Assembly (NCBI GenBank): GCA_023974075.1
Contig: CM043803.1
Location: 5,854,282 to 5,918,281, forward strand
Origin: Chaenocephalus aceratus
Lineage: Eukaryota; Chordata; Actinopteri; Perciformes; Channichthyidae
Direction: 5' to 3'
Length of the DNA: 64,000 bases
Shown here: one piece after another, positions 1 through 10,892 of the stretch
How the letters are laid out: each line of letters begins with the position of its first letter
Position numbering within the stretch: the first letter of the stretch is position 1
Program-made: the position numbers and the translations under genes
The notes under the pieces: model-generated
Told to the model about the DNA's origin: nothing
Seen by the model: only the letters and a program-made list of their open reading frames with translations
The model's database searches: none

Positions 1-503
1 ATTGTGTTACGTTATTATGAGAGTGCTCTCATACTTTAAATTGCATATATTTATATAAATATATTTGTGTGTGTGTCCCCGCATCTGTAGCCTGTTATTG
101 TCTCATTATACCGCACTCTCAATGAATTAAAAGTACATATGTGGGGGAACAATGTTCAGCTGATCTAACAGAGATTATAAAATATGACAAAACACTCGCC
201 AGCTGATGCAGCTGTTGCCACGTAATAATGAACGGACGTCGCTTTAATATGACCGCTCAGAGGAGAGGAGTTCTCATTTCTTTAAACGTCTGCTGCTTCC
301 CCTCCTCTCTCCTCGGTTCCCCTCCTCGGTCCTCCGCTCGCATCTCCTGTGGGCGGGTCTAAGTATCGAGGAGGGGAGTCGAGGAGGGGAAATTTGAGTA
401 TTGAGAAGCCTCTCATTTAGCTTAGGAACCTTCCTAACGGAGTGAAATGACCCGGAAGTCCCTCAGTGGCAGCCATGATAAGTGCCGTTCGAATTCTCTA
501 GAA
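1..503. repeat. Flank and partial GC-rich dispersed repeat
   Basis: No gene is visible. From about 240 onward the sequence is a dispersed repeat whose GAGGAGGGGAAATTTGAGTA stretch recurs near 14700 and 17780. It also shares a TTAGCTTAGGAACC block with the stretch after 13654. The repeat is interrupted at 503 by an hAT insertion (see 504-13645). Class unresolved; no transposase is seen. Confidence 0.5.
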
Positions 504-1853
504 CAGGGGTCACCAACCTTTTTCAGGGTGAGGGCTACTTTCAAAAAATAAAACAAGTCGTGAGCTACTTTTACTCCTCTTTTTTTTGCAGTGTATATAT
601 TTAGCACATTTTAACATTATTATATGCTGACCTTTAACCTTTGTGTGCTGTTTGGGTCTGTGGGACCCGTTTTCAGTGTTTACTAAAAGAAAATGTATGC
701 AATTTAATTATTTTAACCTACTTTATTTTGGGGTGGACGGGCCTCACCTCCTCTAGGGGGGTCCGGACCTCTCCTCCTCTAGGGGGTTCCGGGGGCATGC
801 TCCCCCGGGAAGATTTTTTTTTTTAAATGTTGAAGTGAAATGCATCAATCTGGTGCACTTTGAGCACAACATGAATTTATGGATACAGCTCTCAACACTC
901 AGATGAAAGGGAGCTGTATACTTTTCAATAATCCAAACATCTTTAGAATATGATCACAACCAATAACAAATCATTTAAACTTGTTTATTCTTATCTTATG
1001 TTACCTAGTTAGCATTCTTTCTTTTTATTTATGCATATTTTACTAATCACTCCCCTTTTACTGTACTATAGTACACATTGGAATGATTTCTTACTTTATA
1101 TTAAATAGATAAAGGTGTGCTCTCTCGCGCTCTCTCTCTCTCTCTCTCTCCCTCCCTAGCTCTCTCTCTCGCTCACAGAGGCTGTGTGCTCCTCCGATGA
1201 CGGCCTGCGTTCAAAAATAATAATAAACATATTTGTAAAGTGGGGGGACAAACGGGATAGCCCCACCTAGTGTCAGCAGAAAGTATTAAAAATAATGATT
1301 ACAACAAAATGCAAAAAATAAATTAAAAAATATATAAAATATATTTTAAGATCATGTTTAATCATCTGATTCGTCTGTACATTGCTGTTTTAGTATGTGT
1401 TCTTCTAATTAGTGTCTACAGCAGGGGTCGGCAACAGGCGGACCGCGGTCCGGATGCGGACCCAGACGCCGACATATACGGACCCGGAGCTATAATCAAT
1501 ACATTAATAGGGGATTTTTTGGCGCCTCCCGCTTTTTTAACGCTGATTTGGGTGACTTGTGTAATTCGTGGAGAACCGAAGAGTTTTCGTTTTGGGGGTG
1601 GGGGGGAGGGAGTCAGTCCGACAGACGGACAACTTCTCACTTCAAAAAAGAAGAAGAAATCTAGACCGCAAAAATAATTAAACAAGCGAGTACCTGTTTT
1701 TCCTGGCCACGGACAGGTTCATGAACACAACACGAGCGTAAAGGCCCTGACACACCAACCCGATTTCGGGAGTCAGAGGCCGTCAGAGGCTGTCGGGCAT
1801 TCGCGGCGCCGTAGTCAGGTTGGTGTGTCCCGCACCGTCGACCGTGACACGCC

Positions 1854-1937
1854 TTATTTGGACTGCCAGACCCGATGCATGGCCGATTCAACATGTTGAA
1901 TCGGCCATGCATCGGGTCTGGCAGTCGGACCAAATAA
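1854..1937. repeat. Perfect spacer-less palindrome (66 bp core)
   Basis: Positions 1861-1893 and 1894-1926 are exact reverse complements with no spacer, centred on ACATGT. After a 4-base GGAC interruption on the right (1927-1930) the complementarity resumes (TTATTTG against CAAATAA). It lies inside the PIF/Harbinger MITE and could extrude a cruciform or form a long RNA hairpin. Confidence 0.95.
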
Positions 1938-2055
1938 TCACTCTGATTGGCTGTTCAGCTAGCAAATCAGTGCATGAGAAGCGAAGCGGAAGTGAGGGAC
2001 GTAAACAAACGATTTAAGAAGGCACACACAGACTGCTATTCATTTTCATCTCATC

Positions 2056-2184
2056 ATGGCGATCTGGAATGATGCAAACGAAGACCTGCTCATCACCTTG
2101 ATCCAGGAGAGGCCAGCTCTGTATGATATTACGGAGAAAAGATACTCTTCTTCTTCTCTGTCTTCCGGTTGTTGCCTCTTTTGA
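2056..2184 (+). pseudogene. MADF-domain N-terminal fragment of a Harbinger DNA-binding protein
   Basis: A 42-codon frame begins MAIWNDANEDLLITLIQERP and continues through ALYD. The LI-x2-I-x-ERP-x-LYD pattern is the start of a MADF (Myb/SANT-like) domain, which PIF/Harbinger elements encode as their second protein beside the DDE nuclease. The frame then runs into serine-rich sequence and stops, so this is a captured or residual 5' exon piece and not a working gene. Assignment rests on the motif and on the TAA-flanked Harbinger ends around it. Confidence 0.6.
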
Positions 2185-3622
2185 ATGACGAATACACACT
2201 ACCGCCGCCTGCTGGTAAGGAGAGTTATTGCCACTCACGCACTGAAGTCGGTGCGGTGTGTTCCCGTGCGACACATGGCCAAAACGCAGGAGAACACGGC
2301 CAGGCAACAGCCGACTTCAGCGTCGGCTAGTCCTCTGGTGACTGCTTGGTGTGTCAGGGCCTTAACGTGTCTTCACGTGGTATATGTCTCGTCTGAAAGG
2401 AGTGCTGCGCTCCAGCCCTTAAAATATTGCAATACCCATAAGCAGAGCTCCCATAAGGAGCCGTACACATACAGCAGTGTTTGCGTGGCTGTGTCTTTAG
2501 TTGTAAGCACAGTGGCGATCTGTTGTTATTAGCATCTGGTTAGCTAGCTATGCTAACGAATTTAAAGAGCTTTTCTACAACCAGGTGGAAGAGAGCTCTC
2601 TCCTGAGAGCCTCAAATAACCTCAGCTCAGTGAGGTTAAGGCACACCTTGATATGATCAATATAGTTATTAATGAGACTAAATGAAAAACAGGTATAAAA
2701 TACTATATGACAGCAACAAAAAAGCTGTTAAAAATAACAAGAATAGAGTTTAAAAGGGGAGTGATTTGTAAAATATCCAAAAAGGAAAATATGCTACAGT
2801 TCTGTTTCATATGGGTGTTGAGAGATGTCTCCATAGATCTCTCAGTGTTGCTCTCAAAGTGTACCAGATTGATGCTTTTAACTTCAATATTTAAACATTA
2901 CACATATCCACAGTATTTAAGTAATGTTAATTGACAATAAATATTATTGTTTTTTAATTGTACTTTCTTTATTTGATTGGCAGTCAGTTGTTGATTACAT
3001 ACAGACGTTGATAAAGCTACAGGTCACTTCAATATATATCACACTAATTAATGAAGCAACTTAGACATTTTGATGTTCCGGACCTTTGCATGGGGAGATT
3101 TTCTCTAACTGGACCTCGTTGAATTTTAGTTGAAGACCTCTGGTCTACAGTGTGTGCCTATTGAGCTGTTTAGAGCCATGTGGGACAAAACCTGATCCTG
3201 CCCCTCCCTCTGTCTAAGTCAGGGGTTGGCAACCCGCGGACCACGGGCCGCATGCGGCCCTTTAAGCCCTCTGCTCTGGCTCCCTTGAGTTTAGACAAAA
3301 ATAAGAAGGAAATAAAATAAAAGTATTTGTAGGACTATTTATATTTTGTTGCATGGTTGAAAATGTTTCGTATGTTGTATTTTGAGGTGATACTGTGACA
3401 CATAAATAAAAAACAAAACGGTTTTAATTAGGTCAACTAAAATATGCGTCACATCCTGCTCCGGTCCCGCGCGAGCGCCTTTTCTTGGAGGCAAATAACC
3501 CCCGGCTCGATGAGCGAACTATGGATAAATCAAAGAAAAGTACCGGAGGAACACAGGATTTAATTCTGCGTGGACAGAGTTATCTGCTTTCACAGCAAAC
3601 GATGCTGGTTTACCGGTATGTC

Positions 3623-4663
3623 CAGTGGCGACTGGTCATTAGGGGCAGGTGGGGCACAGCCCCACCTAGTGTCAGCAGAAAGTATTAAAATAATGATTAC
3701 AACAAAATGCAAAAAATAAATTAAAAAATATATAAAATATATTTTAAGATCATGTTTAATCATCTGATTCGTCTGTACATTGCTGTTTTAGTGTCTACAG
3801 TGTGTGCCTATTGAGCCATGTGGGACAAAACCTGATCCTGCCCCTCCCTCTGACTGTCTAAGTGAACGGTGACTGCAAAAACTACACTGCGCATGCTCAG
3901 AGTATTTTCCTATTTAATGTGTGTGGCAAAAAATAATGACCATAGGGGCAAAGTGCTGCCATCCCCACCATACGTCATCTCACATAATTCAGAGCTGATT
4001 GGCTGTAAATACGTGTGCCGCGAAAAGTGTGGTGTGTGAAGAGGAGGAGAGAGAGCTGCAGTGAGGCGTCCTAAAACCAGGAAGTAAGCTGCGCATGGCT
4101 TCCCTCCACAAAAAAGCAACGAGATTTCTCCATAGGATTTTAGAAAATAGCTCAAAATAAGATCTGTGGGAAACGTAGCTGTTAGATAAATGTACGTTTT
4201 GTTCAGCTGGATAATATCCACATGTCTACCCTACTTTTATCATTTTCGAATCAAAAATCTATTGATTAGATTAGATTTATGATAGACTTTTGAAACTACA
4301 AGAAGATAAGGAGGACTTTTACAAAAAAGAGATTTTTGTCCAGAAGGATAGTCAAATGGACTTAATCTTCAAGTCAAGACTGCAATTTTATTGAAAATGG
4401 GATCTTACTAAGAGAGAACAATTCAATATTTAAATGATAAAATTACATTTTTTTGGATATCCTTCTGTTGAACTGTCTGTTTAATTGAAGCATCAGACAA
4501 AAAAAGCTTTTGAAAATAATATTATCTTTTGATTTAATATATTTGTAAACCTGAAGAGTCAATGCCAGTGCCTCACCAGCCATGAACCTCTCTGCAGAAG
4601 CTTATATATAGACATCTAAGTTTTTTGTGCCCCACCACTTTTGTACATATAGAAACGCCACTG
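3623..4663 (+). mobile_element. hAT-like element D copy 2 (intact reference copy)
   Basis: Ends are CAGTGGCGACTGG and AACGCCACTG, with the 8-bp duplication GGTATGTC at 3615-3622 and 4664-4671. At 1041 bp it is uninterrupted and so gives the empty sites for the two insertions into D1. No intact ORF is present; it is non-autonomous. Confidence 0.9.
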
Positions 4664-4754
4664 GGTATGTCTGATATGTAGAGAGAAGTTGTCAACGGTG
4701 GTGCAGCCTTTACGAGGGAGAGGAAGACAGCTGACATCGTCAGTCATAATTCAA

Positions 4755-6268
4755 TGGGGTATGTAATTTATTTCAGAAAACACTTTGTTATAATCCATGG
4801 AATGCTCTTAACGTCCCGATAGCAATGAATATATGAAATGCTTTGACAATAAATCCATACAAAAATTAATCTGTGGAAGCCGTAGCGCTGTAAAAAGCAC
4901 GACCAATCATCTGAGCCGGCTAAAGTAACTGGATGGCCTACCTGCCTGTCAGCCTCCATCTGTGCACAAACTTATCTCGTGCCCTCATTGGTCATGTGCA
5001 CGTTCGTGTGTGTTGGAGGAGGGACTCTGTGAGAAAGTCTGAAGGAAGAGAGTAGGCTTGTTTGAGACAAGCAAGACCTGCGCAGACCTGCGCAATTGCG
5101 ATCAACGTCTTGCTGGTGCGTTGCATGATGGTTAGTCATTTTGTCCGACTTGCTCTGGAGGCTCGCCCACATGAGACTTTGAAATCTCGCGGGACAAAGA
5201 CGCCCGCAGCCTTGAGAGCGAGGCGAGGCGAGTTGGCGCACTTGCTCTCCACGAGATGCGGAAGCGAAATGCTTGATGGGAAACGGCTCGCTGGTATCTC
5301 GAGCTGAGCGCTCATTGGTGGTTTTTACCACGTGCTGCTGATGAAACTCTCCCATTGGCTGGCAAAAGTTTGTTGTTGTTTTGTGTCAGTTTTATTACGT
5401 CGCCACATCCATTCCCATTTTTCATCATTGTTCCACAATGTTTATCATCATGAAATTAATATCTATATATTTTATACTATACTGCTTACCGTTTTCATAC
5501 TTTATATATCTTAGCATATTCATACACACTGTTCATACTGCTCACAGGCTGATATCTAGTGTATTCATACCCCACTGTTTATTCATCATTTAATTCATTC
5601 TATATGTTATTCTGTAGATTGTGTACATTACTTTCCACTTCTCTGCTTGTTGCACCTGGTTAGAAGCTAAACTGCATTTCGTTGTCTCAGTACCTGTAAT
5701 ATGTGCAATAACAATAACGTTTCTCTTTAAGTTAAACCAAATCATTAAAATAAAATATATTGTAATGTAATGATTTGGTTTAACCTTATTTATTGAATAC
5801 ATCATTTAAAATGGCAAGATGAAATCAAATTACATCCATGTTGTACACATCATAAAGCTTAAAGTGGCAGCTAAAGAATTAACACAGCAGCAGGTCTGTT
5901 CAAGTCATGCTCATTAAGCTTCATGTGTGCGGATCTGAAGGGACTGATCATTTGTAGCCTGTCCACCTATCAGTTTTGCAAACATTAAGAGGGAGGAGCA
6001 TTTCTATTACATCCACTTCATCTGCAACGAAAAACGCCAACGCAATTTCCGCCATTGCAAACCCAGCCAGTCAAGCCGACTTCGAGTCCGAGCTGTCCGA
6101 CTTAAGACGAGCTTTTTGACACCTCCCCCGGCTGAGATCGGCTACTCTCGTCTACTTTCGAGGCGAGCCGCAATGTGTCTCAAACAAGCCTGTTGTGTAT
6201 TTTCCGGTTGTGTATTTTCAAATTCTAGCGCACTCGAGCTGGTTTCTCCATTCTTACCTACCCTACCT
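4755..6268 (-). mobile_element. TTAA-flanked MITE (P family) within A1
   Basis: The right end (CTACCCTACCT followed by TTAA) and the left end (TGGGGTATG, preceded by TCAA, a mutated TTAA) match the family seen at 53744-55981. The same P insertion sits at the same internal place in A2, so family A already carried it before A1 and A2 separated. It is enlarged here by the element at about 5055-6190. Confidence 0.7.
5055..6190. mobile_element. Element Q copy 1, ends TTGTTTGAGACA / TGTCTCAAACAA
   Basis: Inverted termini GGCTTGTTTGAGACA and TGTCTCAAACAAGCC enclose sequence that recurs at about 19430-20475 in opposite orientation. The P2 copy lacks it, so it inserted into P. The target duplication is not clean, so superfamily is unresolved. 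The middle (about 5510-5760) resembles a LINE 3' end (GCATTTCGTTGTCTCAGTAC). No ORF over about 130 codons. Confidence 0.55.
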
Positions 6269-6621
6269 TTAACTCTTTTTAGGGTGCAGCTATATGTTTT
6301 ATTTATTTCAAAGTGGGCCCATTTTAATAATATTTTTTTTCCCTTCAAATGTGCAGAGGATTCCCCAAGTGCTGTGTTTAATTTATTTTAAAGTAGGCCA
6401 GTGTATTATTTTTAATTCTGCTTATAAGAGTTCTTTGTTTCTTATTAGAGGTTAACAGTTTTATATCATGTAATAAATAGCATAATAAATGCAAAAAACT
6501 GTAGTTTTTGTCTGATATAACAATAAAAAACTATGAAATATGTTTTGCGGCTCCAGACAAAAAAATGTTTTGGAAAAAGAAGCGAAATGGCTCTTTTAGT
6601 CAAAAAGGTTGCAGACCCCTG

Positions 6622-7180
6622 CCCTAACCCATAGATCCGTGGGTGAATAATGTCAATCACCACAATAGATACGTTATTTTCCCCTGTGCAATTCTCCATT
6701 TACTCAACAATAACACATAATTATCCTTGTGTTTATTTATCTGTTTGATTAATAAACACAAGTTGGAGTCCGTCAGGACCGAGGGTCGGAGCAGCTCATT
6801 TGCTTTACAGAATATTACACCCGGAAGTAAGTATTCTCTCCGCTTCGCTTGACAAACCCCGTGATAGTCCTCAAGCTCTGTGATTGGAGAGTGTGCAGAG
6901 CGTCGAACAGCACTTGAAATGGGATGGAACCACGGCAGACTGTCCAAAACTGGATTTGAACGGGTCCACCGTGTCCCCCCCACCCCAACTACACATGCTG
7001 GCTATTGTGTGTTTCGCAACATGTTCTCTATGGCACGTCTCTACTGGGAATTGTAGTTTTAAAAGACGTTTTCGTATTTCCCATAATAAGAAGTTGCCAG
7101 TATTAAACTGTGTACATCCCTGGAGGTTTAGGGGATAGGAAACACTCAAATGTAAAACATATAATTAATACCTAATTAAT
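6622..7180. other. Non-coding stretch of the composite interior
   Basis: I see no gene or recognisable repeat. It begins with CCCTAACC, which would be the original right-hand target duplication of A1 at the donor locus. ORFs here lack coding character. Confidence 0.5.
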
Positions 7181-7189
7181 ACCCATCCT

Positions 7190-7537
7190 ACCTAACTGAC
7201 CTCCTCCAGACACACTCCCACTCGCTCCCTCCGCTCTGCTACTGCCAACCTCCTGTCCCTCCCCACCCAGACCAACCTCAAGTCCTGGGGCGGCAGAGCC
7301 TTCTCCGTTGCTGCACCCACCCTCTTGAACTCACTACCCCAATCCATCAGAGATTCAAAACATCACTCAAAACCCACCTGTTCAACACTGCATTCAACCA
7401 CTGACCCCCCCCCCCCCCCCTATGTTCTGTTTTGTTTATCTCTTTTTGTATTTTTCTTTGTTTTGTTTTTTTGTTGTTTTTTTCATTCTCGGTCAAACCG
7501 TCTTTGAGTTTCCTGAAAAGCGCTATACAAGTCGCAT

Positions 7538-7597
<60 letters not shown>

Positions 7598-7600
7598 GTA
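7190..7600 (+). mobile_element. 5'-truncated L2-clade LINE, 3' end with (ATT)n tail
   Basis: The frame from about 7230 reads like the extreme C-terminus of an L2-clade ORF2 (LKSWGGRAFSVAAPTL, then NSLPQSIRDSK) and decays after that. A short 3' UTR ending AAAGCGCTATACAAG and an (ATT)n array at about 7540-7596 follow, the usual 3' organisation of L2 elements. A C-run near 7407-7420 breaks the downstream sequence. Confidence 0.75.
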
Positions 7601-7738
7601 TTATGGCGAGTTTGTGTTTCCATAGCAACAGCACTAGGAAAAGCGCCATACAAATTAAATGTATTATTTTTTTTTAAATTATTATTGCAAGTTTGTGTTT
7701 CCATGGCAACAGCAGAAGTCTAAACCAAACTATTTCAG

Positions 7739-7846
7739 TGACATCACTTATGACATCCTCACACACTGAAGCGATGAGATCATTGGCTTTGATGAGCGTT
7801 CCGTCATAGAACATCAGAGACATCTGTGATGTCACGATGATGTCAC
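7739..7846 (+). promoter_or_regulatory. Cluster of CRE/ATF-like half sites upstream of the coiled-coil gene
   Basis: TGACATCA (about 7739), TGACATCC (7752) and two TGATGTCAC copies in direct repeat (about 7827-7845) lie 190-300 bp before the ATG at 8033. CREB/ATF factors bind TGACGTCA-like octamers, so this may be the promoter. Inference from motif density only. A GTAAGT at 7911 could also be a 5' UTR splice donor. Confidence 0.35.
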
Positions 7847-8032
7847 AGGAGTCTGAAGGAAGATTGCAAGGGCATTCAAGTGCATTCACTCGTCACTCTT
7901 CACTCCAGAGCTGTAAGTGGTGAGACGCATTCAGACGACCTTCACAACCTTCACAGTCTTCAGACAGAACACTTCTTCCAAAGAGAAATACATTATTCTA
8001 CCTTCGCACAACACACGTCTACAGACGGTGCC

Positions 8033-9601
8033 ATGGATAGAAGAAGCCACCAGAACTACCCGAGGGGAAACCCGAGGCCATTCGACCATGGAGCAGAAGC
8101 CGATCGAGCTTACAAGCAGATCCACTGCAGAAATGGCCAGATAAACGGCCTGGAGGAGTATCATGGGGCATTTCAGGAGGAGAGGACGACATTTTGCCAC
8201 AGTATGCGCAAACAAAAAGACAAGATCAAACGTCTTGAGGAGCTCCTGAAGTACAGGGACTCAGGGCTCCACAAAGAGAACACAAAGCTGGTTGACACCA
8301 TCATGGAGCATGAGGCAGAAATCTCCCGTCTGAATGGCAATATTGAAAATGCAGAATGCCAACACAAGAGGCAGATGGACCAAATTGTGGCAAGGCATGA
8401 GGCAGAGAAAGGAAATGTCTCAGACGAGAAGGCCCAGGCGACATCTGACAGCGTGAACAATGATGTTCCCCTGCAGTGTGACCCAGAGATCATCAAACTG
8501 AGGATGAGGAAAGGGGAGACCATGAAAGAGCTGATGAGACAAGGGGAAGAACTCCTTGAGTGTGTGACCATCTTGGAGGATAGAAACAGCGATCTGGAGG
8601 AACAGATGAGAGAGCAGGAGGAGAAGTTCTCCAAAGACCTGGCCGATAAGAGTCACACCTGGGAGACTGAGAAGCAACAGATGGTGACAACACTAAATGA
8701 GTTGACTCAGGAAAAGAACAACATGACCAAGGAAACCCTGACCTTGGAGTCTGAGTTCAAACAGGTGGAGGCTAAATTAAAGCAGGTGGAAAAGGAGAAA
8801 GATCGCCTGGCCGAGAATAACCTGAGCTGTGAGACGGACGTCAAACAGCTGAAAGAACAGGTGAGAGAGCAGGAGGAGAAGTTCTCCAAAGACCTGGCCG
8901 ATAAGAGTCACACCTGGGAGACTGAGAAGCAACAGATGGTGACAACACTAGATGAGTTGACTCAGGAAAAGAACAACATGACCAAGGAAACCCTGACCTT
9001 GGAGTCTGAGTTCAAACAGGTGGAGGCTAAATTAAAGCAGGTGGAAAAGGAGAAAGATCGCCTGGCCGAGAATAACCTGAGCTGTGAGACGGACATCAAA
9101 CAGCTGAAAGAACAGCTGAGAGAGCAGGAGGAGAAGTTCTCCAAAGACCTGGCCCTGAACCAGGAGAGCTGGGAGTCCAAGGTTAATTTGGTGGAGACCA
9201 AATTAAACGAGGTAACTCAGAAGAAGGACGACCTGGTCCAGAAACACCAGAGCATGGAGACCAAGCTTCACCTGACGGAGACACAACTGGAACAGGTGGA
9301 GGAGCAGAGGGACGACCTGGCTCAGAGAAGACTGAGCTGGGCAACGACTGAGAAAAAGATGGAGGAGGAAAATAAACTTCTGGAAGACCTCTGTCTTCAC
9401 ATGAAGAATAAGAGCAGAGGTTTCTTCTCTCGCAGGAGGGGGGACACTGAGGATAGAGACGTTGCCTTGCAGAAAATGATAAGCAAGATGCAAGAGAAGG
9501 AGATGAGGAAGAAAGCCAAAGACGCGAGAAACACCTCCTCAGAGAAGATGGAGAAGATGGAGGAAGCTTCTGGTGATTCAGCTCCAGCTGGACAACAGTA
9601 A
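8033..9601 (+). CDS. Intronless coiled-coil protein with a duplicated 85-residue block
   Basis: A 522-codon frame begins at GCCATGG, a strong Kozak context; the frame is open further upstream to an ATG at 7880, but that region looks like UTR. I do not recognise the product. Residues 1-60 are polar (MDRRSHQNYPRGNPRPFDHG). From about residue 60 to 470 it is charged heptad-like coiled coil (many E, K, Q, L). The C-terminus (about 465-522) is basic then Ser/Glu-rich, with FFSRRRGD. Residues 193-277 and 278-362 are an in-frame tandem duplication. There are no introns, signal peptide or membrane segments. A polyA signal follows at 9736. The gene lies in the composite hAT interior. It may be one of the multi-copy intronless coiled-coil genes of fish; myosin-tail or golgin similarity would be compositional only. 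Confidence 0.7.
   Translation: MDRRSHQNYPRGNPRPFDHGAEADRAYKQIHCRNGQINGLEEYHGAFQEERTTFCHSMRKQKDKIKRLEELLKYRDSGLHKENTKLVDTIMEHEAEISRLNGNIENAECQHKRQMDQIVARHEAEKGNVSDEKAQATSDSVNNDVPLQCDPEIIKLRMRKGETMKELMRQGEELLECVTILEDRNSDLEEQMREQEEKFSKDLADKSHTWETEKQQMVTTLNELTQEKNNMTKETLTLESEFKQVEAKLKQVEKEKDRLAENNLSCETDVKQLKEQVREQEEKFSKDLADKSHTWETEKQQMVTTLDELTQEKNNMTKETLTLESEFKQVEAKLKQVEKEKDRLAENNLSCETDIKQLKEQLREQEEKFSKDLALNQESWESKVNLVETKLNEVTQKKDDLVQKHQSMETKLHLTETQLEQVEEQRDDLAQRRLSWATTEKKMEEENKLLEDLCLHMKNKSRGFFSRRRGDTEDRDVALQKMISKMQEKEMRKKAKDARNTSSEKMEKMEEASGDSAPAGQQ
8609..9130 (+). repeat. 255-bp in-frame tandem duplication within the coiled-coil gene
   Basis: Unit 1 (8609-8863) and unit 2 (8864-9118) differ at three bases by my reading (Asn/Asp, Val/Ile, Val/Leu), all changing the amino acid. 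A third unit begins at 9119 and diverges after about four residues past KFSKDLA. The 85-residue period keeps the frame. Confidence 0.92.
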
Positions 9602-9735
9602 CTCCCTCCCTCCATTTCCCTCACCCCCTCCCTCCTTCACTTTTTGCTCAGATAGGGTTTTCTCCTGGAGCTCAGGTTTTTTGAGGTGAAGCCGAAAATG
9701 TAATTGTATTGACTGAAACATGGTGTCACTTTTAA

Positions 9736-9741
9736 AATAAA
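9736..9741 (+). terminator. PolyA signal AATAAA of the coiled-coil gene
   Basis: AATAAA lies about 135 bases after the TAA stop and is followed within 40 bases by a TGTATG/GTGATGTG stretch. This fits a short 3' UTR of a Pol II gene and argues the ORF is a transcription unit. Confidence 0.55.
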
Positions 9742-9759
9742 AACAAAAAATGTATGCCT

Positions 9760-10389
9760 TATGTGATGTGATTTTAATTCAACAACACAAACATTTAAAA
9801 CCTCACTTTTATCTGCAAAACTTTGGTAAAATCCTGCAAAAAAAATTGTAGGAACATTTCTCAACCCATTTATGGACACAAGTTAATCAACTCCCATTTA
9901 AAATCACCTAATTATGGTATGGATAGGGGTTAAGGTTAGGGTTAGTACAAATTGTACAGCATATCTAAAAAGAAGTCACTAAAGCTGTCAGAAAATGTAA
10001 CTGAGTAAAAAGTAAAATATTTTCCTGTGAGATTAAGGGATTTTGAAAAGTATAAAGATGCATGGACATTTTTCTTTTCTTTTCTTTTATACCTAAGTAT
10101 ATCACTTAGGGAACACTGGGACATGATATTATAATTGATAGCCAAGGCTCTAGATTAAAAAGTGTTTATAATACAATACAATACATTATTGTATGGCGTA
10201 ACGGCTGTGAGATTGTGGGTTTAATCTCTGAGTTTCTACATTACGGCTACACAGTTTATCATAGACAATTAGGACTATTTCTGATTTCCATAAACTCTTT
10301 GGGGGACATGCCATACACGTTACATAACTTGGACTTCATCCTGATTGACACCAAACGTAAAGACTTCGTAAAATCCCTAGGAGGAGTTT
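9760..10389. other. AT-rich non-coding stretch
   Basis: I see no gene, RNA or clear repeat here. Short ORFs lack coding character. Confidence 0.4.
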
Positions 10390-10712
10390 GTTGTTAAAGT
10401 ACGGTGCACTATTCTGTCCCCAGAGTCAGAACTAAACATGGAGGAGTTCAGTTATTATGCTCCAAATATCTGGAACAAACTCCCAGACACCTGCAGGTCC
10501 CCTGCAACTCTGACTACTTTTAAATCCAGCCTGAAGACTTTTCTTTTTGCCGCTGCTTATAATTGAACTATTTATCTCTTACACTGCACTGTAACTTTTA
10601 TTCATGTATTTTATATCTGTGTTATTCTATATTAGCTCGTTAATGTTTTTGTAAAGCACTTTGAATTGCCTTGTGTTGAAAGGTGCTATATAAATAAACT
10701 TGCCTTGCTCGA
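10390..10712 (+). mobile_element. L2-clade LINE 3' fragment
   Basis: TCTGTCCCCAGAGTCAGAAC through CTTTTCTTTTTGCCGCTGC and AAGGTGCTATATAAATAAAC match the 3' part of the LINE at 56465-57652 (same block near 57110-57490). Only the last 50-60 codons and the 3' UTR are present, and the frame is shifted. Confidence 0.8.
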
Positions 10713-10892
10713 AAAACACGTCACAGTCCACGAAAAAATTCACATATTATGGGAAATGAAAAAAATTACTACTTAAAAATACACAAGTACTATCTTCAAT
10801 GGTGCACACCTGCATCGAGTTCTGAACAACAACAAAAACAGAATTTTTAATCATACATTGTTTTGAACTTACCTTCAAACTCACCTCTACAG

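Larger units (their letters stand above)
1742..2362. mobile_element. PIF/Harbinger-type MITE
   Basis: Terminal inverted repeats AGGCCCTGACACACCAA and TTGGTGTGTCAGGGCCT are perfect over 17 bp and are flanked by a TAA duplication (1739-1741 and 2363-2365), the 3-bp target site of PIF/Harbinger elements. The related B copies read CCTAACGTGTCATC at the same place without the insert, an empty-site confirmation. It contains a MADF-like coding fragment and a long perfect palindrome. Confidence 0.88.
1422..3142. mobile_element. B-like hAT element inside D1
   Basis: Ends are CAGGGGTCGGCAAC and GAAGACCTCTG, with the 8-bp duplication GTCTACAG at 1414-1421 and 3143-3150. The D2 copy has a single unbroken GTCTACAG at 3793-3800, so the insertion is clean. 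Its interior (a TGGTATATGTCTC block and a GGTTAGCTAGCTATGCTAAC block) is shared with the B elements at 11562 and 21734. It is therefore a relative of B with diverged ends. It carries a PIF/Harbinger MITE. Confidence 0.85.
3220..6621 (+). mobile_element. hAT family A copy 1, with nested insertions
   Basis: It has both family A ends: CAGGGGTTGGCAACCCGCGG at left and GGTTGCAGACCCCTG at right. It matches the complete copy A2 (24135-25292, opposite orientation). The two flanking octamers differ (GTCTAAGT and CCCTAACC), unlike A2, so this copy did not enter the present site alone. It contains D2 (3623-4663) and a TTAA element (4755-6268). Confidence 0.8.

Noticed and set aside
2185..2532. 115-codon ORF inside the B-like hAT
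   Set aside because: It runs across the MITE boundary at 2362 into unrelated sequence, so it is a chance frame.
3220..6621. Mismatch of A1 flanks explained by simple mutation
   Set aside because: GTCTAAGT and CCCTAACC differ at half their positions, whereas GTCTAAGT is perfectly matched at 12504; point mutation is a poor explanation.
8173..9624. Several minus-strand ORFs of 60-153 codons
   Set aside because: Antisense shadows of the repetitive coiled-coil gene; their Ser/Leu-rich translation mirrors Glu/Lys-rich sense codons.
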